NCBI GenBank assembly: GCA_900765105.1 | Contig: CAAFQM010000334.1 | Span: 1 to 5,803 of the forward strand | Direction: 5' to 3' | From: an uncultured Faecalibacterium sp. | GTDB lineage: Bacteria; Bacillota; Clostridia; Oscillospirales; Ruminococcaceae | Length of the DNA stretch: 5,803 nt | Part shown: one piece after another, positions 1 to 5,797 of the stretch | How positions within the stretch are numbered: position 1 is the first letter of the stretch | Layout: every line of letters starts with the position of its first letter | Translations under genes and position numbers: made by a program | Notes under the pieces: generated by a model | What the model was told of the DNA's origin: nothing | The model's database searches: none | Seen by the model: only the letters and a program-made list of their open reading frames with translations

Positions 1-864
1 GCCGCCAAGAAGCTGGGCAAGCCCATCCGCACCTTTGCCATCGGCATGGATACCGACGCCATCGACCTGAAATATGCCCGCCAGACCGCCGAATATCTGG
101 GCAGCGACCACCATGAGATCATCATCAACCGGGATATCGTCATCAACAGTCTGGAAGAGGTCATCCGCCTGCTGGGCACCTGGGACATCACCACCATCCG
201 CGCCAGCGTGGGCATGTACCTGCTGTGCAAGGCCATCCACGAGCAGACCGACGTCCGCGTGCTGCTGACCGGCGAGATCTCCGACGAACTGTTCGGCTAC
301 AAGTACACCGACTACGCCCCCACCGCCGATGCCTTCCAGCAGGAGAGCCAGAAGCGCATCCGCGAGCTGTATATGTACGATGTGCTCCGCGCCGACCGCT
401 GCATCTCCGCCAACAGCATCGAGGCCCGCGTGCCCTTCGGCGATCTGGATTTTGTCCGCTACGTTATGGCCATCGACCCGGAAAAGAAGCTGAACAGCTA
501 CGGCAAGGGCAAATACCTGCTGCGCAAGGCCTTTGAGGGCGACTGGCTGCCGCCGGAGATCCTCTGGCGCGAAAAGGCCGCCTTCTCGGATGCCGTGGGC
601 CACAGCATGGTGGACGACATTAAGGAGTATGCCGAAAGCCTTTACACCGACGAAGAGTTCCAGCTGCGCCGGGCAAACTACTCGGCACACTGCATGCCGT
701 TCACCAAGGAAAGCCTGTTCTACCGCGAGATCTTCGAAAAATACTACCATGACCAGAGCCGCACCATCGTGGACTTTTGGATGCCCAACAAGGCATGGCC
801 GGGCTGCAACGTCAATGACCCGTCTGCCCGCGTGCTGGCAAACTACGGTGCTTCCGGTGTGTAA
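1..864 (+). CDS. asnB: Asparagine synthase (glutamine-hydrolysing), C-terminal part; 5' end cut by window edge
   Basis: The reading frame is open from base 1 and ends at TAA 862-864, giving 287 residues. A complete AsnB is usually about 520-630 residues, so the N-terminal glutaminase domain and the SGGLDSS ATP-pyrophosphate loop lie upstream of the window. What remains is the synthetase domain, which uses ATP to adenylate aspartate and ammonia released from glutamine to form asparagine in the cytoplasm. Visible AsnB signatures in the fragment are FAIGMDTDAIDLKYA (12-26), the TWDITTIRAS block (60-69), LLTGEISDELFG (88-99), where E. coli AsnB has LSGEGSDEVFG, EARVPFGDLDF (141-151), and KAAFSDAVGHS (192-202). 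The C-terminus ends DPSARVLANYGASGV, as in the clostridial type. The first in-frame ATG at 46 is internal, not the start. A hairpin terminator follows directly and the next gene is convergent, so this is the last gene of its transcript. No frameshift is seen. Confidence 0.96.
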   Translation, partial: AAKKLGKPIRTFAIGMDTDAIDLKYARQTAEYLGSDHHEIIINRDIVINSLEEVIRLLGTWDITTIRASVGMYLLCKAIHEQTDVRVLLTGEISDELFGYKYTDYAPTADAFQQESQKRIRELYMYDVLRADRCISANSIEARVPFGDLDFVRYVMAIDPEKKLNSYGKGKYLLRKAFEGDWLPPEILWREKAAFSDAVGHSMVDDIKEYAESLYTDEEFQLRRANYSAHCMPFTKESLFYREIFEKYYHDQSRTIVDFWMPNKAWPGCNVNDPSARVLANYGASGV

Positions 865-894
865 CTGATTTTTGCCATCCTGTCCCTTCATAAG

Positions 895-937
895 AACAAG
901 CCCGCTGTACATTTTTCACACAGCGGGCTTGTTTTGT
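895..937 (+). terminator. Rho-independent terminator of asnB (possibly also used by the convergent TetR gene)
   Basis: A perfect 14-bp stem (895-908 paired with 920-933, core GCCCGCTGT/ACAGCGGGC) encloses an 11-base loop and runs into TTGTTTTGTTT on the plus strand. It lies 30 bases after the asnB stop. On the minus strand the same hairpin lies 36 bases past the stop of the TetR gene, but the bases after it (CTTATGAAG) are poor in T, so termination in that direction should be weaker. Confidence 0.9.
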
Positions 938-969
938 TTATGACGATTCTGGTGTCGGCACGTGAACCT

Positions 970-1521
970 TTACATCCTGATCTTCTGCGCAGCTCTTGCG
1001 ATGGATGCCAGCAGGGTCACAAGGCGCTTTTCGTCCACCTGATCGCAGTAGCTGGTAAAGGTGTAGTAGCAGCCCTGCACGCAGAACGAAAGCACGATGC
1101 GCCGTACAACGTCCGTGTCGAAACTCGGGTCGCCCTCCGAGATACACCTGGCAATGGCCTGTTCCACCCGATTGATGAACAACCCCTGCCGGGAACCGGA
1201 GAACAGGGTATTGATCTCGCTTTGGTGCGCAGTGAACGCGCGGAACAGCTCCCTTGTCAGCCATTCGGTACGCTCGCTCACATCGCTGGCCGTCAGCTGC
1301 GGCAGGCTTTCCACCACCACCTCCACCATTTCGTCCTCCATGGCGTTGGCCAGCGCATAGATATCCTGATAATGCGCGTAAAAGGTCGATTTGTTGATAC
1401 AGGCCCGGTCGCACAGCTCCTTGACCTTGATCTTTTCCAGCGGTTTGCCCGCCCGCAGCTCCATATAAGCCTGCTTGATGGCGCGCTCGGTTTTTTCAAT
1501 GCGGATGTCCAGAAGACCCAC
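970..1521 (-). CDS. TetR/AcrR-family transcriptional regulator
   Basis: This encodes 183 residues from GTG 1521-1519, a normal length for the family (about 180-220). The N-terminal DNA-binding domain covers residues 9-55 and has the TetR pattern: helix 1 TERAIKQAYMEL, then KIKVKELCDRACINKSTFYAHYQD, where INKSTFYAHY is the recognition helix. Residues 60-183 are helical and form the ligand/dimer domain, with little family conservation, so the ligand and targets cannot be named. It is a cytoplasmic DNA-binding dimer by family. No drug-efflux or enzyme gene sits next to it. The start is uncertain: the only GTG in the frame lies inside the Shine-Dalgarno sequence GAGGTG (1524-1519), and a CTG three codons on (1512-1510) has correct 6-base spacing, which would give MDIRIEKTERAI as the N-terminus. 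The frame is open upstream to a TAA at 1605-1603 without another ATG, GTG or TTG. Confidence 0.9.
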   Translation of the reverse strand: MGLLDIRIEKTERAIKQAYMELRAGKPLEKIKVKELCDRACINKSTFYAHYQDIYALANAMEDEMVEVVVESLPQLTASDVSERTEWLTRELFRAFTAHQSEINTLFSGSRQGLFINRVEQAIARCISEGDPSFDTDVVRRIVLSFCVQGCYYTFTSYCDQVDEKRLVTLLASIARAAQKIRM

Positions 1522-1524
1522 CTC
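1519..1524 (-). promoter_or_regulatory. Shine-Dalgarno of the TetR gene, overlapping the annotated GTG
   Basis: The minus strand reads AAAAGAGGTGGGTCTTCTG. GAGGTG is complementary to the 3' end of 16S rRNA, but it contains the GTG usually chosen as start. Counting from it, six bases separate the motif from an in-frame CTG at 1512-1510. There is no other purine-rich motif 5-10 bases before the GTG, so the ribosome would more naturally start at the CTG. Confidence 0.5.
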
Positions 1525-1540
1525 TTTTGCTTTTTCGTCG

Positions 1541-1569
1541 ATTATCCAACCATTTTCCGGTTTTGTGGA
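1541..1569 (-). promoter_or_regulatory. Candidate promoter of the TetR gene with an overlapping inverted repeat
   Basis: On the minus strand a -35-like TCCACA (1569-1564) is followed after 17 bases by a -10-like GATAAT (1546-1541). Transcription would begin near 1534, leaving a leader of about 12 bases to the GTG or 22 bases to the CTG. An inverted repeat TATCCA (1543-1548) / TGGATA (1566-1571) lies over both hexamers, which is where an autorepressor of the TetR family would bind. The arms are only 6 bp with a 17-base gap, so the operator reading is weak. Confidence 0.4.
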
Positions 1570-1614
1570 TAGACAAGCCCCACAGCGTTTTTTATACTGA
1601 ATTTACAGGCGTTC

Positions 1615-2133
1615 TTACTCCTTGCGGTACAGGATGCCCTTTTCATCCAGCGCTTTTTTGATGCGCTGAAAGGTTCCTGCATCCGGGCAGTGCAGCGTGT
1701 GCAGATGCACACCGCCGGTCATGCGGCTCAAAAGACATTCCGGGGTATCCTTGGCCTGCCGGATAAAGTTATCCACATCGTAGCGGCTGGCAATGTTCAG
1801 GTTACCGCACAGTTCGCCGTACAGGCTGTTCTCCACGGTCACGTCCACGACCACACCGCCCTGATCCACCACCGTGTACAGCTCAGTGCGCATCTCGTCC
1901 TCGGTGCTGTGCACACAGGCCAGAATACCGGTAAAGCCTTTTTCCGCCGGGTGCAGCTGGTAGCCCCGGGGTGTAGCGTCGATTTGAGCGCCGCCGGCTC
2001 GCAGCAGGGCGACATCCCCCACCACGATCTGGCGCGAGACCCCCAGCTGACCGGCCAGTGCACTGGCGCTGACCGGGGCTTTGGCTGCGCTGAGTTTTTC
2101 CAGAATGGATTCTCTGCGCTGGGCTGCATTCAT
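1615..2133 (-). CDS. niaR: NiaR-type transcriptional repressor of NAD biosynthesis (HTH_11 plus 3H domain)
   Basis: This 172-residue protein has the two-domain layout and length of B. subtilis NiaR (YrxA). Residues 4-60 are a winged helix (HTH_11 type): RRESILEKLSA, then ALAGQLGVSRQIVVGDVALLRAGG and the wing IDATPRGYQL. Residues 67-170 are the 3H ligand domain, with ILACVHS, VDVTVENSLYGELCGNLNI, and the hallmark MTGGVHLHTLHCPD. H75, E84, H143 and H145 match the metal-binding positions described for Thermotoga TM1602. In this family nicotinate acts as co-repressor and shuts down NAD synthesis and niacin uptake genes. No NAD gene lies in the window, so the regulon is elsewhere. It starts at ATG 2133-2131, with its own promoter upstream (2173-2201), 75 bases after the stop of the GH13 gene and 93 bases ahead of the TetR gene on the same strand. 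I see no terminator after it. Confidence 0.93.
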   Translation of the reverse strand: MNAAQRRESILEKLSAAKAPVSASALAGQLGVSRQIVVGDVALLRAGGAQIDATPRGYQLHPAEKGFTGILACVHSTEDEMRTELYTVVDQGGVVVDVTVENSLYGELCGNLNIASRYDVDNFIRQAKDTPECLLSRMTGGVHLHTLHCPDAGTFQRIKKALDEKGILYRKE

Positions 2134-2150
2134 AGGCTTCAGGCTTCCTT
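2134..2150 (-). repeat. Tandem 7-bp duplication between the niaR Shine-Dalgarno and its start codon
   Basis: On the minus strand the leader reads AAAGGAAGCCTGAAGCCT followed by ATG, so GAAGCCT occurs twice in direct tandem (2147-2141 and 2140-2134). The best Shine-Dalgarno, AAGGAA (2150-2145), is therefore 11 bases from the ATG, longer than usual. With one heptamer the gap would be 4 bases. Confidence 0.6.
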
Positions 2151-2172
2151 TCTGCGTTCCGACGTTTTCCTT

Positions 2173-2201
2173 ATTGTAGCAAAAGACGGCGATTTGTGCA
2201 A
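2173..2201 (-). promoter_or_regulatory. Promoter of niaR (extended -10)
   Basis: On the minus strand TTGCAC (2201-2196) is followed after exactly 17 bases by TACAAT (2178-2173), and the -10 is preceded by TGC, giving the extended form TGCTACAAT. The -35 matches consensus only in its first three bases, but the extended -10 compensates. The predicted start is near 2166, with a leader of about 33 bases. It lies entirely in the 75-base gap after the GH13 gene, so niaR can be transcribed independently of it. Confidence 0.65.
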
Positions 2202-2208
2202 GAAGCCA

Positions 2209-3564
2209 TTACTCCAGCCGGAGGATCGTTGCATAGTTGGAGGGCAGCTGCGCCTTCATGCGGCCCCACTCGATGCTGGTCAGGACAGGCTGAGCGCCCA
2301 CGGTATCGGCCAGCAGATCCTTTGCCGCCGAGGCCTCCACCGGCAGCTGGAACTCCAGCTGTGCCGGGCTGTCGCCGTTGTTCAGCACAATGACCGAGGC
2401 CTTGCCGTCCAGCACCCGGGCAAAGGCATAGCACTGGGTGGTGAGCTGCAGCTCCTTCACCTCGCCCCAGGTCAGCTCCGGCAGTTCTGCCTTGAGTTTG
2501 CCCAAAGCGGCGTACACGCTGGTGACCGGGTTGGTCGTTTCGGCATCCTTGAAATCGTCCAGTTCCAGACAGGGGCGCAGGGGCCAGTCACTGCCCCACT
2601 CCTTTTTGCCTTCGATCCCGAACTCCGAACCATAATAGATGGACGGAATGCCCCAAAGGGTATATACTAGAATGGCAATGTGCCGGATGTGCTCCCGGTT
2701 GCGCAGCTTGTTGGGCAGGCGCTCCACATCGTGGTTGTCCGAGAAGAGATACAGCCGGGTGTCGTGGCACAGCCCCTGCAGACGGCGCATGGTGTGGGCG
2801 ATCTCAAAATAATTGTGGTCGTTGTGGCCGCTCCACAGGCCCTTGTGCAGTTCGTAGTTGGTCACCGAATGGAGCATTTCGGGGTTGGCCCAGCGGCTGT
2901 AGTCGCCGTGGATCACCTCACCCATGAGCCAGAACTCGGGTTTGATCTCGTTGGCCAGACGGCGCAGCCCGCGCATGAAGTCGAAATCCAGCACATCGGC
3001 TGCGTCCAGACGGATGCCGTCGATGTCAAACTCGTTGACCCAGCAGCGGATGGTGTCGAAGTGATAGTTCTGCACCTCCGGGTTGCGCTGGTTCAGCTTG
3101 ACCAGCAGGTTGAATCCGCCCCAGTTGCCGTAGGAAAAACCGTCGTTGTACTCGTTGTTGCCCCAGAAGTTCACATCGCAGAACCAGTCCTTGTAGCGGG
3201 CGTTCTCGCGGTGCTCCTTCAGCTCCTGAAACGCGAAGAAATCCCGGCCCACATGGTTGAACACGCCGTCCACGATGACCTTCTGGCCGCGGGCGTGGCA
3301 GTCGGCCACGAACTCCTTGAACTCTTCGTTGGTGCCCAGACGGCGGTCCACCCGGCGGTAGTCGATGGTGTCGTAGCCGTGGGAGCCGCTTTCAAACAGC
3401 GGGCCGATATAGATGGCGGTGCAACCGATGTCTGCCGCATGGGCCGCCCAGTCGTTCAGTTTTTGGAATGCACCCGGAGTGGGCTGGCCGTCATTCTCTT
3501 GTGCGCAGCCGCACAGCCCCAGAGGATAGATGTGATAGAATACCGCGTTGTCATACCAAGCCAT
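2209..3564 (-). CDS. Cytoplasmic GH13 alpha-amylase family glycoside hydrolase
   Basis: This encodes 451 residues with all four conserved GH13 regions in order: I, DGVFNHVG (99-106); II, GIRLDAAD (183-190) with nucleophile D187; III, GEV with acid/base E216; and IV, FSDNHD (274-279) with D279. It should therefore be catalytically competent on alpha-1,4 glucan. The barrel starts at once (AVFYHIYPLGLCG, 7-19), with no signal peptide and no CBM34 or CBM48 in front, so it should act inside the cell on imported maltodextrins or stored glycogen. Residues about 365-451 form the short beta-sandwich that usually ends these enzymes. It could be an alpha-amylase, a maltodextrin glucosidase or a cyclomaltodextrinase-like enzyme; the exact specificity cannot be read from sequence. 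It is divergent from glgB across a shared regulatory region. The start ATG 3564-3562 is the only good candidate; the purine tract GAGGGAG (3583-3577) is rather far upstream (12 bases). Confidence 0.92.
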   Translation of the reverse strand: MAWYDNAVFYHIYPLGLCGCAQENDGQPTPGAFQKLNDWAAHAADIGCTAIYIGPLFESGSHGYDTIDYRRVDRRLGTNEEFKEFVADCHARGQKVIVDGVFNHVGRDFFAFQELKEHRENARYKDWFCDVNFWGNNEYNDGFSYGNWGGFNLLVKLNQRNPEVQNYHFDTIRCWVNEFDIDGIRLDAADVLDFDFMRGLRRLANEIKPEFWLMGEVIHGDYSRWANPEMLHSVTNYELHKGLWSGHNDHNYFEIAHTMRRLQGLCHDTRLYLFSDNHDVERLPNKLRNREHIRHIAILVYTLWGIPSIYYGSEFGIEGKKEWGSDWPLRPCLELDDFKDAETTNPVTSVYAALGKLKAELPELTWGEVKELQLTTQCYAFARVLDGKASVIVLNNGDSPAQLEFQLPVEASAAKDLLADTVGAQPVLTSIEWGRMKAQLPSNYATILRLE

Positions 3565-3596
3565 TGTTGAATACCGCTCCCTCTTTGCAAATAATC

Positions 3597-3624
3597 TCCT
3601 GCCGCCGTTCGGTCAGCGGCAGGA
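3597..3624. promoter_or_regulatory. Inverted repeat with 9-bp arms at the start of GH13 gene transcription (candidate operator)
   Basis: Perfect arms TCCTGCCGC (3597-3605) and GCGGCAGGA (3616-3624) are separated by 10 bases. There is no T-tract on either strand, so it is not a terminator. The predicted hydrolase transcription start (near 3620) falls inside one arm, so a transcript from there would lack part of the stem. A DNA operator for a repressor fits better than an RNA hairpin, but this depends on the promoter call. Confidence 0.5.
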
Positions 3625-3626
3625 TT

Positions 3627-3651
3627 AGTATAACACAAAATCTGACAAATA
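3627..3651 (-). promoter_or_regulatory. Candidate promoter of the GH13 hydrolase gene
   Basis: On the minus strand an extended -10, TGTTATACT (-10 hexamer TATACT at 3632-3627), stands alone in an AT-rich patch. The -35 is weak: TCACAT or TTCACA lies 18-19 bases upstream. Predicted initiation near 3620 gives a leader of about 56 bases. Dyad elements lie on both sides of it, one over the start and one just upstream. Confidence 0.5.
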
Positions 3652-3664
3652 TGTGAATTTTTAC

Positions 3665-3683
3665 CGATTTTTGTCAAGAATCG
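3665..3683. promoter_or_regulatory. 19-bp palindrome in the GH13/glgB divergent region (candidate operator)
   Basis: CGATTTTTGTCAAGAATCG is symmetric around base 3674: CGATT pairs with AATCG and TTG with CAA, so eight of nine base pairs match and only 3670/3678 do not. It sits between the two divergent genes, upstream of the predicted hydrolase promoter and about 110 bases before the glgB start. Its size fits a dimeric helix-turn-helix regulator. The regulator is not identifiable from this window. Confidence 0.45.
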
Positions 3684-3777
3684 CCAAGAATACCGGCCAC
3701 AGCGCCCGGTTCCATCTCGATTTCATTGGATAATTTGCCCAATCCCGGTGCCCTGCGCGCCGGATATCATAGAACGT

Positions 3778-3783
3778 AAGGAG
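3778..3783 (+). promoter_or_regulatory. Ribosome binding site of glgB
   Basis: AAGGAG lies 8 bases before ATG 3792-3794, which is ideal spacing and fixes the glgB start. I could not find a convincing glgB promoter upstream. The nearest -10-like hexamer is GATAAT (3729-3734), but it lacks a recognisable -35. Confidence 0.88.
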
Positions 3784-3791
3784 ATCTTTGC

Positions 3792-5741
3792 ATGAATTAC
3801 CCCGCCATTCCCCGTGAGTTTTTCCAAGGCGAATGTTTCGATGCCTACCGCATCCTCGGCGCACACCCCTGCACCGCCGATGGTGCCGAAGGCTGGCGTT
3901 TTGCGGTCTGGGCGCCCGGCGCCACCGCCGTCGAGGTCTGCGGCGGCTTTGACGGCTGGGAAGCAGGCGTGCCCATGGAGCGCGCCGACACCGGCGTATG
4001 GAGCGCCTTTATCCCCGGCCTTGCGGAAGGCGAGCTTTACAAATACCGGGTACACGGTGCCGACGGCAGCGTTGTGATGCGCAGCGACCCCTACGCCTTT
4101 TCCACCGAACTGCGTCCCGGCACGGCCAGCCGTCTGGCGAAGCTGGACTTTCACTTTGACGACCGCGCATGGATGGAGCGCCGCGACAAATGCCGCAACC
4201 GCCCAATGAACATCTACGAGATGCACGCCGGCAGCTGGAAACACCGCCCCGGCAGCACCCAGCCCGACGGCTCGGATGGCTGGGACAACTACGAAGAGCT
4301 TGCCAAAGAGCTGATTCCATGGCTGTTGGAGCATCACTTTACCCATGTGGAACTTCTGCCGCTGGCCGAGCACCCCTTTGACGGCAGCTGGGGTTACCAG
4401 ACCACCGGATATTTCTCGGTCACCAGCCGCTACGGCTCTCCCGCCCAGTTTGCCGCATTCGTAAACGCCTGCCACCGCATGGGCATCGGCGTCATTATGG
4501 ACTTTGTGCCGGTACATTTTGCGGCCAACGCCGACGCTCTGGCAAAATTCGACGGCACCCATCTGTACGAGTACGACAGCGACGTGGGCCAGAGCGAGTG
4601 GGGCACCTGCAACTTCAACTACTACCGCCGGGAGGTGTGCAGCTTCCTGAACAGCGCCGCCGCCATGTGGATGGATGTGTACCACTGCGACGGCATCCGC
4701 ATGGACGCCATCTCCCGTGCGCTGTACTGGCAGGGTGACCCGAACCGCGGCGTCAACGAGGGCGCGGTGAACTTTCTGCGCAGCCTGAACCACGGCCTGA
4801 ACAAGCGTTGGCCTACCGGTATCTACATGGCCGAGGATTCCACCAACTTCCTCAAGGTCACCGCTCCCACCCGCTACGACGGCGTGGGCTTCGACTACAA
4901 GTGGGACATGGGCTGGATGCACGACACGCTGGACTATTTTGCCACCCCCTTCGGGGAGCGTCCGAATGCTTACGGCAAGATCGTGTTCAGTATGCACTAC
5001 TTCTACAACGAGCTGTATCTGCTGGCGCTGAGCCACGACGAGGTGGTGCACGGCAAAAAGACCATCATCGATAAGCTGTGGGGCACCTACGCCGAAAAAT
5101 GCGCTCAGCTGCGCACCCTGTATTTTTATATGTACACCCATCCCGGCAAAAAGCTGAACTTTATGGGCAACGAGCTGGCACACTTCCGGGAGTGGGACGA
5201 AAAGCGGGAGCTGGACTGGAACCTGTTGGAATATCCCTTCCACGATGCATTCCAGAAATATTTTGCCCACCTGAGCCGTGTGTATTCCACCGAACCTGCC
5301 CTGTATGACGGAGAGTATAATCCCGACTGCTTTGAATGGGTAGCCTGTGAGAGCCGGGACGAGGGCGTCTATGCATGGCTGCGCAAGGGGCAGGGGCAGA
5401 ACCTGTTGTGCATCATGAACACGCAGGACCACGCACACAAAAAGTTCCCGCTCTACCTCAAATTTCCCTGCAGCGCAGAAATGGTGCTGGACACCGAGGC
5501 CGGTGCCTGGGGCGGCGTGCACAAGGCGCACCGCAAGCAGAACTTCCACACCACCGACGGCGGCGTGTACGGACGGGACTACACCCTTACGCTGGATCTG
5601 CCCGCCATGGGCAGCTATCTGCTGCGGCTCACCCCGGAAGCCCCGAACCCGGATGCCGCCCGCCTGAGCGCCAACAAGGCACTGGCGCAAAAGCGCAAGG
5701 CAGCCAAGGCCGCAAAGGCCGCAGAAGATTCCAATAAGTAA
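3792..5741 (+). CDS. glgB: 1,4-alpha-glucan (glycogen) branching enzyme, GH13_9
   Basis: The protein has 649 residues, against about 620-730 usual for GlgB; it is the short form, with a single N-terminal CBM48. That module covers about residues 16-110 (YRILGAHP, FAVWAPGATAVEVCGGFDGW, YKYRV). The catalytic barrel follows from YEMHAGSWK (142-150), with GYQTTGYFSVTSRYGSP (201-217). Catalytic regions are I, DFVPVHF (237-243); II, DGIRMDAIS with nucleophile D305; III, AEDS with acid/base E348; and IV, LSHDEVVHGK with D416. FMGNELAHFREWDE (457-470) is the GlgB block after the barrel, and residues about 515-612 are the C-terminal beta domain. The enzyme cuts an alpha-1,4 chain and re-attaches it as an alpha-1,6 branch during cytoplasmic glycogen synthesis. 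No glgC, glgD, glgA or glgP is adjacent; its neighbour is a divergent GH13 hydrolase. Residues 613-649 form an extra Lys/Ala-rich tail (AQKRKAAKAAKAAEDSNK). A terminator follows 6 bases after the stop, so it is probably monocistronic. Confidence 0.96.
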   Translation: MNYPAIPREFFQGECFDAYRILGAHPCTADGAEGWRFAVWAPGATAVEVCGGFDGWEAGVPMERADTGVWSAFIPGLAEGELYKYRVHGADGSVVMRSDPYAFSTELRPGTASRLAKLDFHFDDRAWMERRDKCRNRPMNIYEMHAGSWKHRPGSTQPDGSDGWDNYEELAKELIPWLLEHHFTHVELLPLAEHPFDGSWGYQTTGYFSVTSRYGSPAQFAAFVNACHRMGIGVIMDFVPVHFAANADALAKFDGTHLYEYDSDVGQSEWGTCNFNYYRREVCSFLNSAAAMWMDVYHCDGIRMDAISRALYWQGDPNRGVNEGAVNFLRSLNHGLNKRWPTGIYMAEDSTNFLKVTAPTRYDGVGFDYKWDMGWMHDTLDYFATPFGERPNAYGKIVFSMHYFYNELYLLALSHDEVVHGKKTIIDKLWGTYAEKCAQLRTLYFYMYTHPGKKLNFMGNELAHFREWDEKRELDWNLLEYPFHDAFQKYFAHLSRVYSTEPALYDGEYNPDCFEWVACESRDEGVYAWLRKGQGQNLLCIMNTQDHAHKKFPLYLKFPCSAEMVLDTEAGAWGGVHKAHRKQNFHTTDGGVYGRDYTLTLDLPAMGSYLLRLTPEAPNPDAARLSANKALAQKRKAAKAAKAAEDSNK

Positions 5742-5747
5742 TATTTG

Positions 5748-5797
5748 TGCAAGAATGTCCCGTCTGCTTTGAAAGCGGCGGGACATTCTGCATTTTT
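5748..5797 (+). terminator. Rho-independent terminator of glgB
   Basis: An 11-bp perfect stem AGAATGTCCCG (5752-5762) / CGGGACATTCT (5779-5789) can be lengthened by TGC/GCA across a single bulged A (5751). Part of the interior can pair again (GCT/AGC at 5766-5776). It is followed by TTTTT (5793-5797). It begins 6 bases after the glgB stop and ends the annotated content of the window. Confidence 0.9.

Noticed and set aside
934..1572. A 212-codon plus-strand open frame opposite the TetR-family gene
   Set aside because: It begins inside the asnB terminator and has no ribosome binding site or domain pattern. The opposite strand has a clear TetR helix-turn-helix.
1690..2670. A 326-codon plus-strand open frame crossing niaR and the end of the GH13 gene
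   Set aside because: It is antisense to two clearly recognisable proteins, spans their intergenic region and shows no family signature. It is a by-product of codon bias.
2680..3570. A 296-codon plus-strand open frame opposite the GH13 gene
   Set aside because: The low-complexity V/A/H/Q-rich translation mirrors the codons of the hydrolase, whose four catalytic regions are intact on the other strand.
3729..3734. GATAAT as the -10 of a glgB promoter
   Set aside because: No acceptable -35 occurs 16-18 bases upstream (the bases are CCGGTT or similar) and there is no extended -10, so it is too weak to annotate.
3745..3763. Small hairpin in the glgB leader (CCGGTG paired with CGCCGG)
   Set aside because: It has only six pairs including a G-T wobble, in GC-rich sequence and without a conserved riboswitch pattern. 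Chance pairing is likely.
3565..3791. Catabolite-responsive (cre) site for CcpA in the divergent region
   Set aside because: No match to the TGWAANCGNTNWCA pattern was found on either strand; the palindrome at 3665-3683 lacks the central CG.
3661..3864. A 67-codon minus-strand open frame reaching from the divergent region into glgB
   Set aside because: It overlaps the glgB start, lacks a ribosome binding site and has no recognisable features, so I do not call a small gene between the hydrolase and glgB.
3723..5786. A 687-codon open frame on the minus strand, opposite nearly all of glgB
   Set aside because: Its translation is rich in runs of V, A, H and G with no domain order, as expected from the complement of a gene with strong G/C third positions. 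The plus strand encodes a full GlgB with all catalytic motifs and a strong ribosome binding site.
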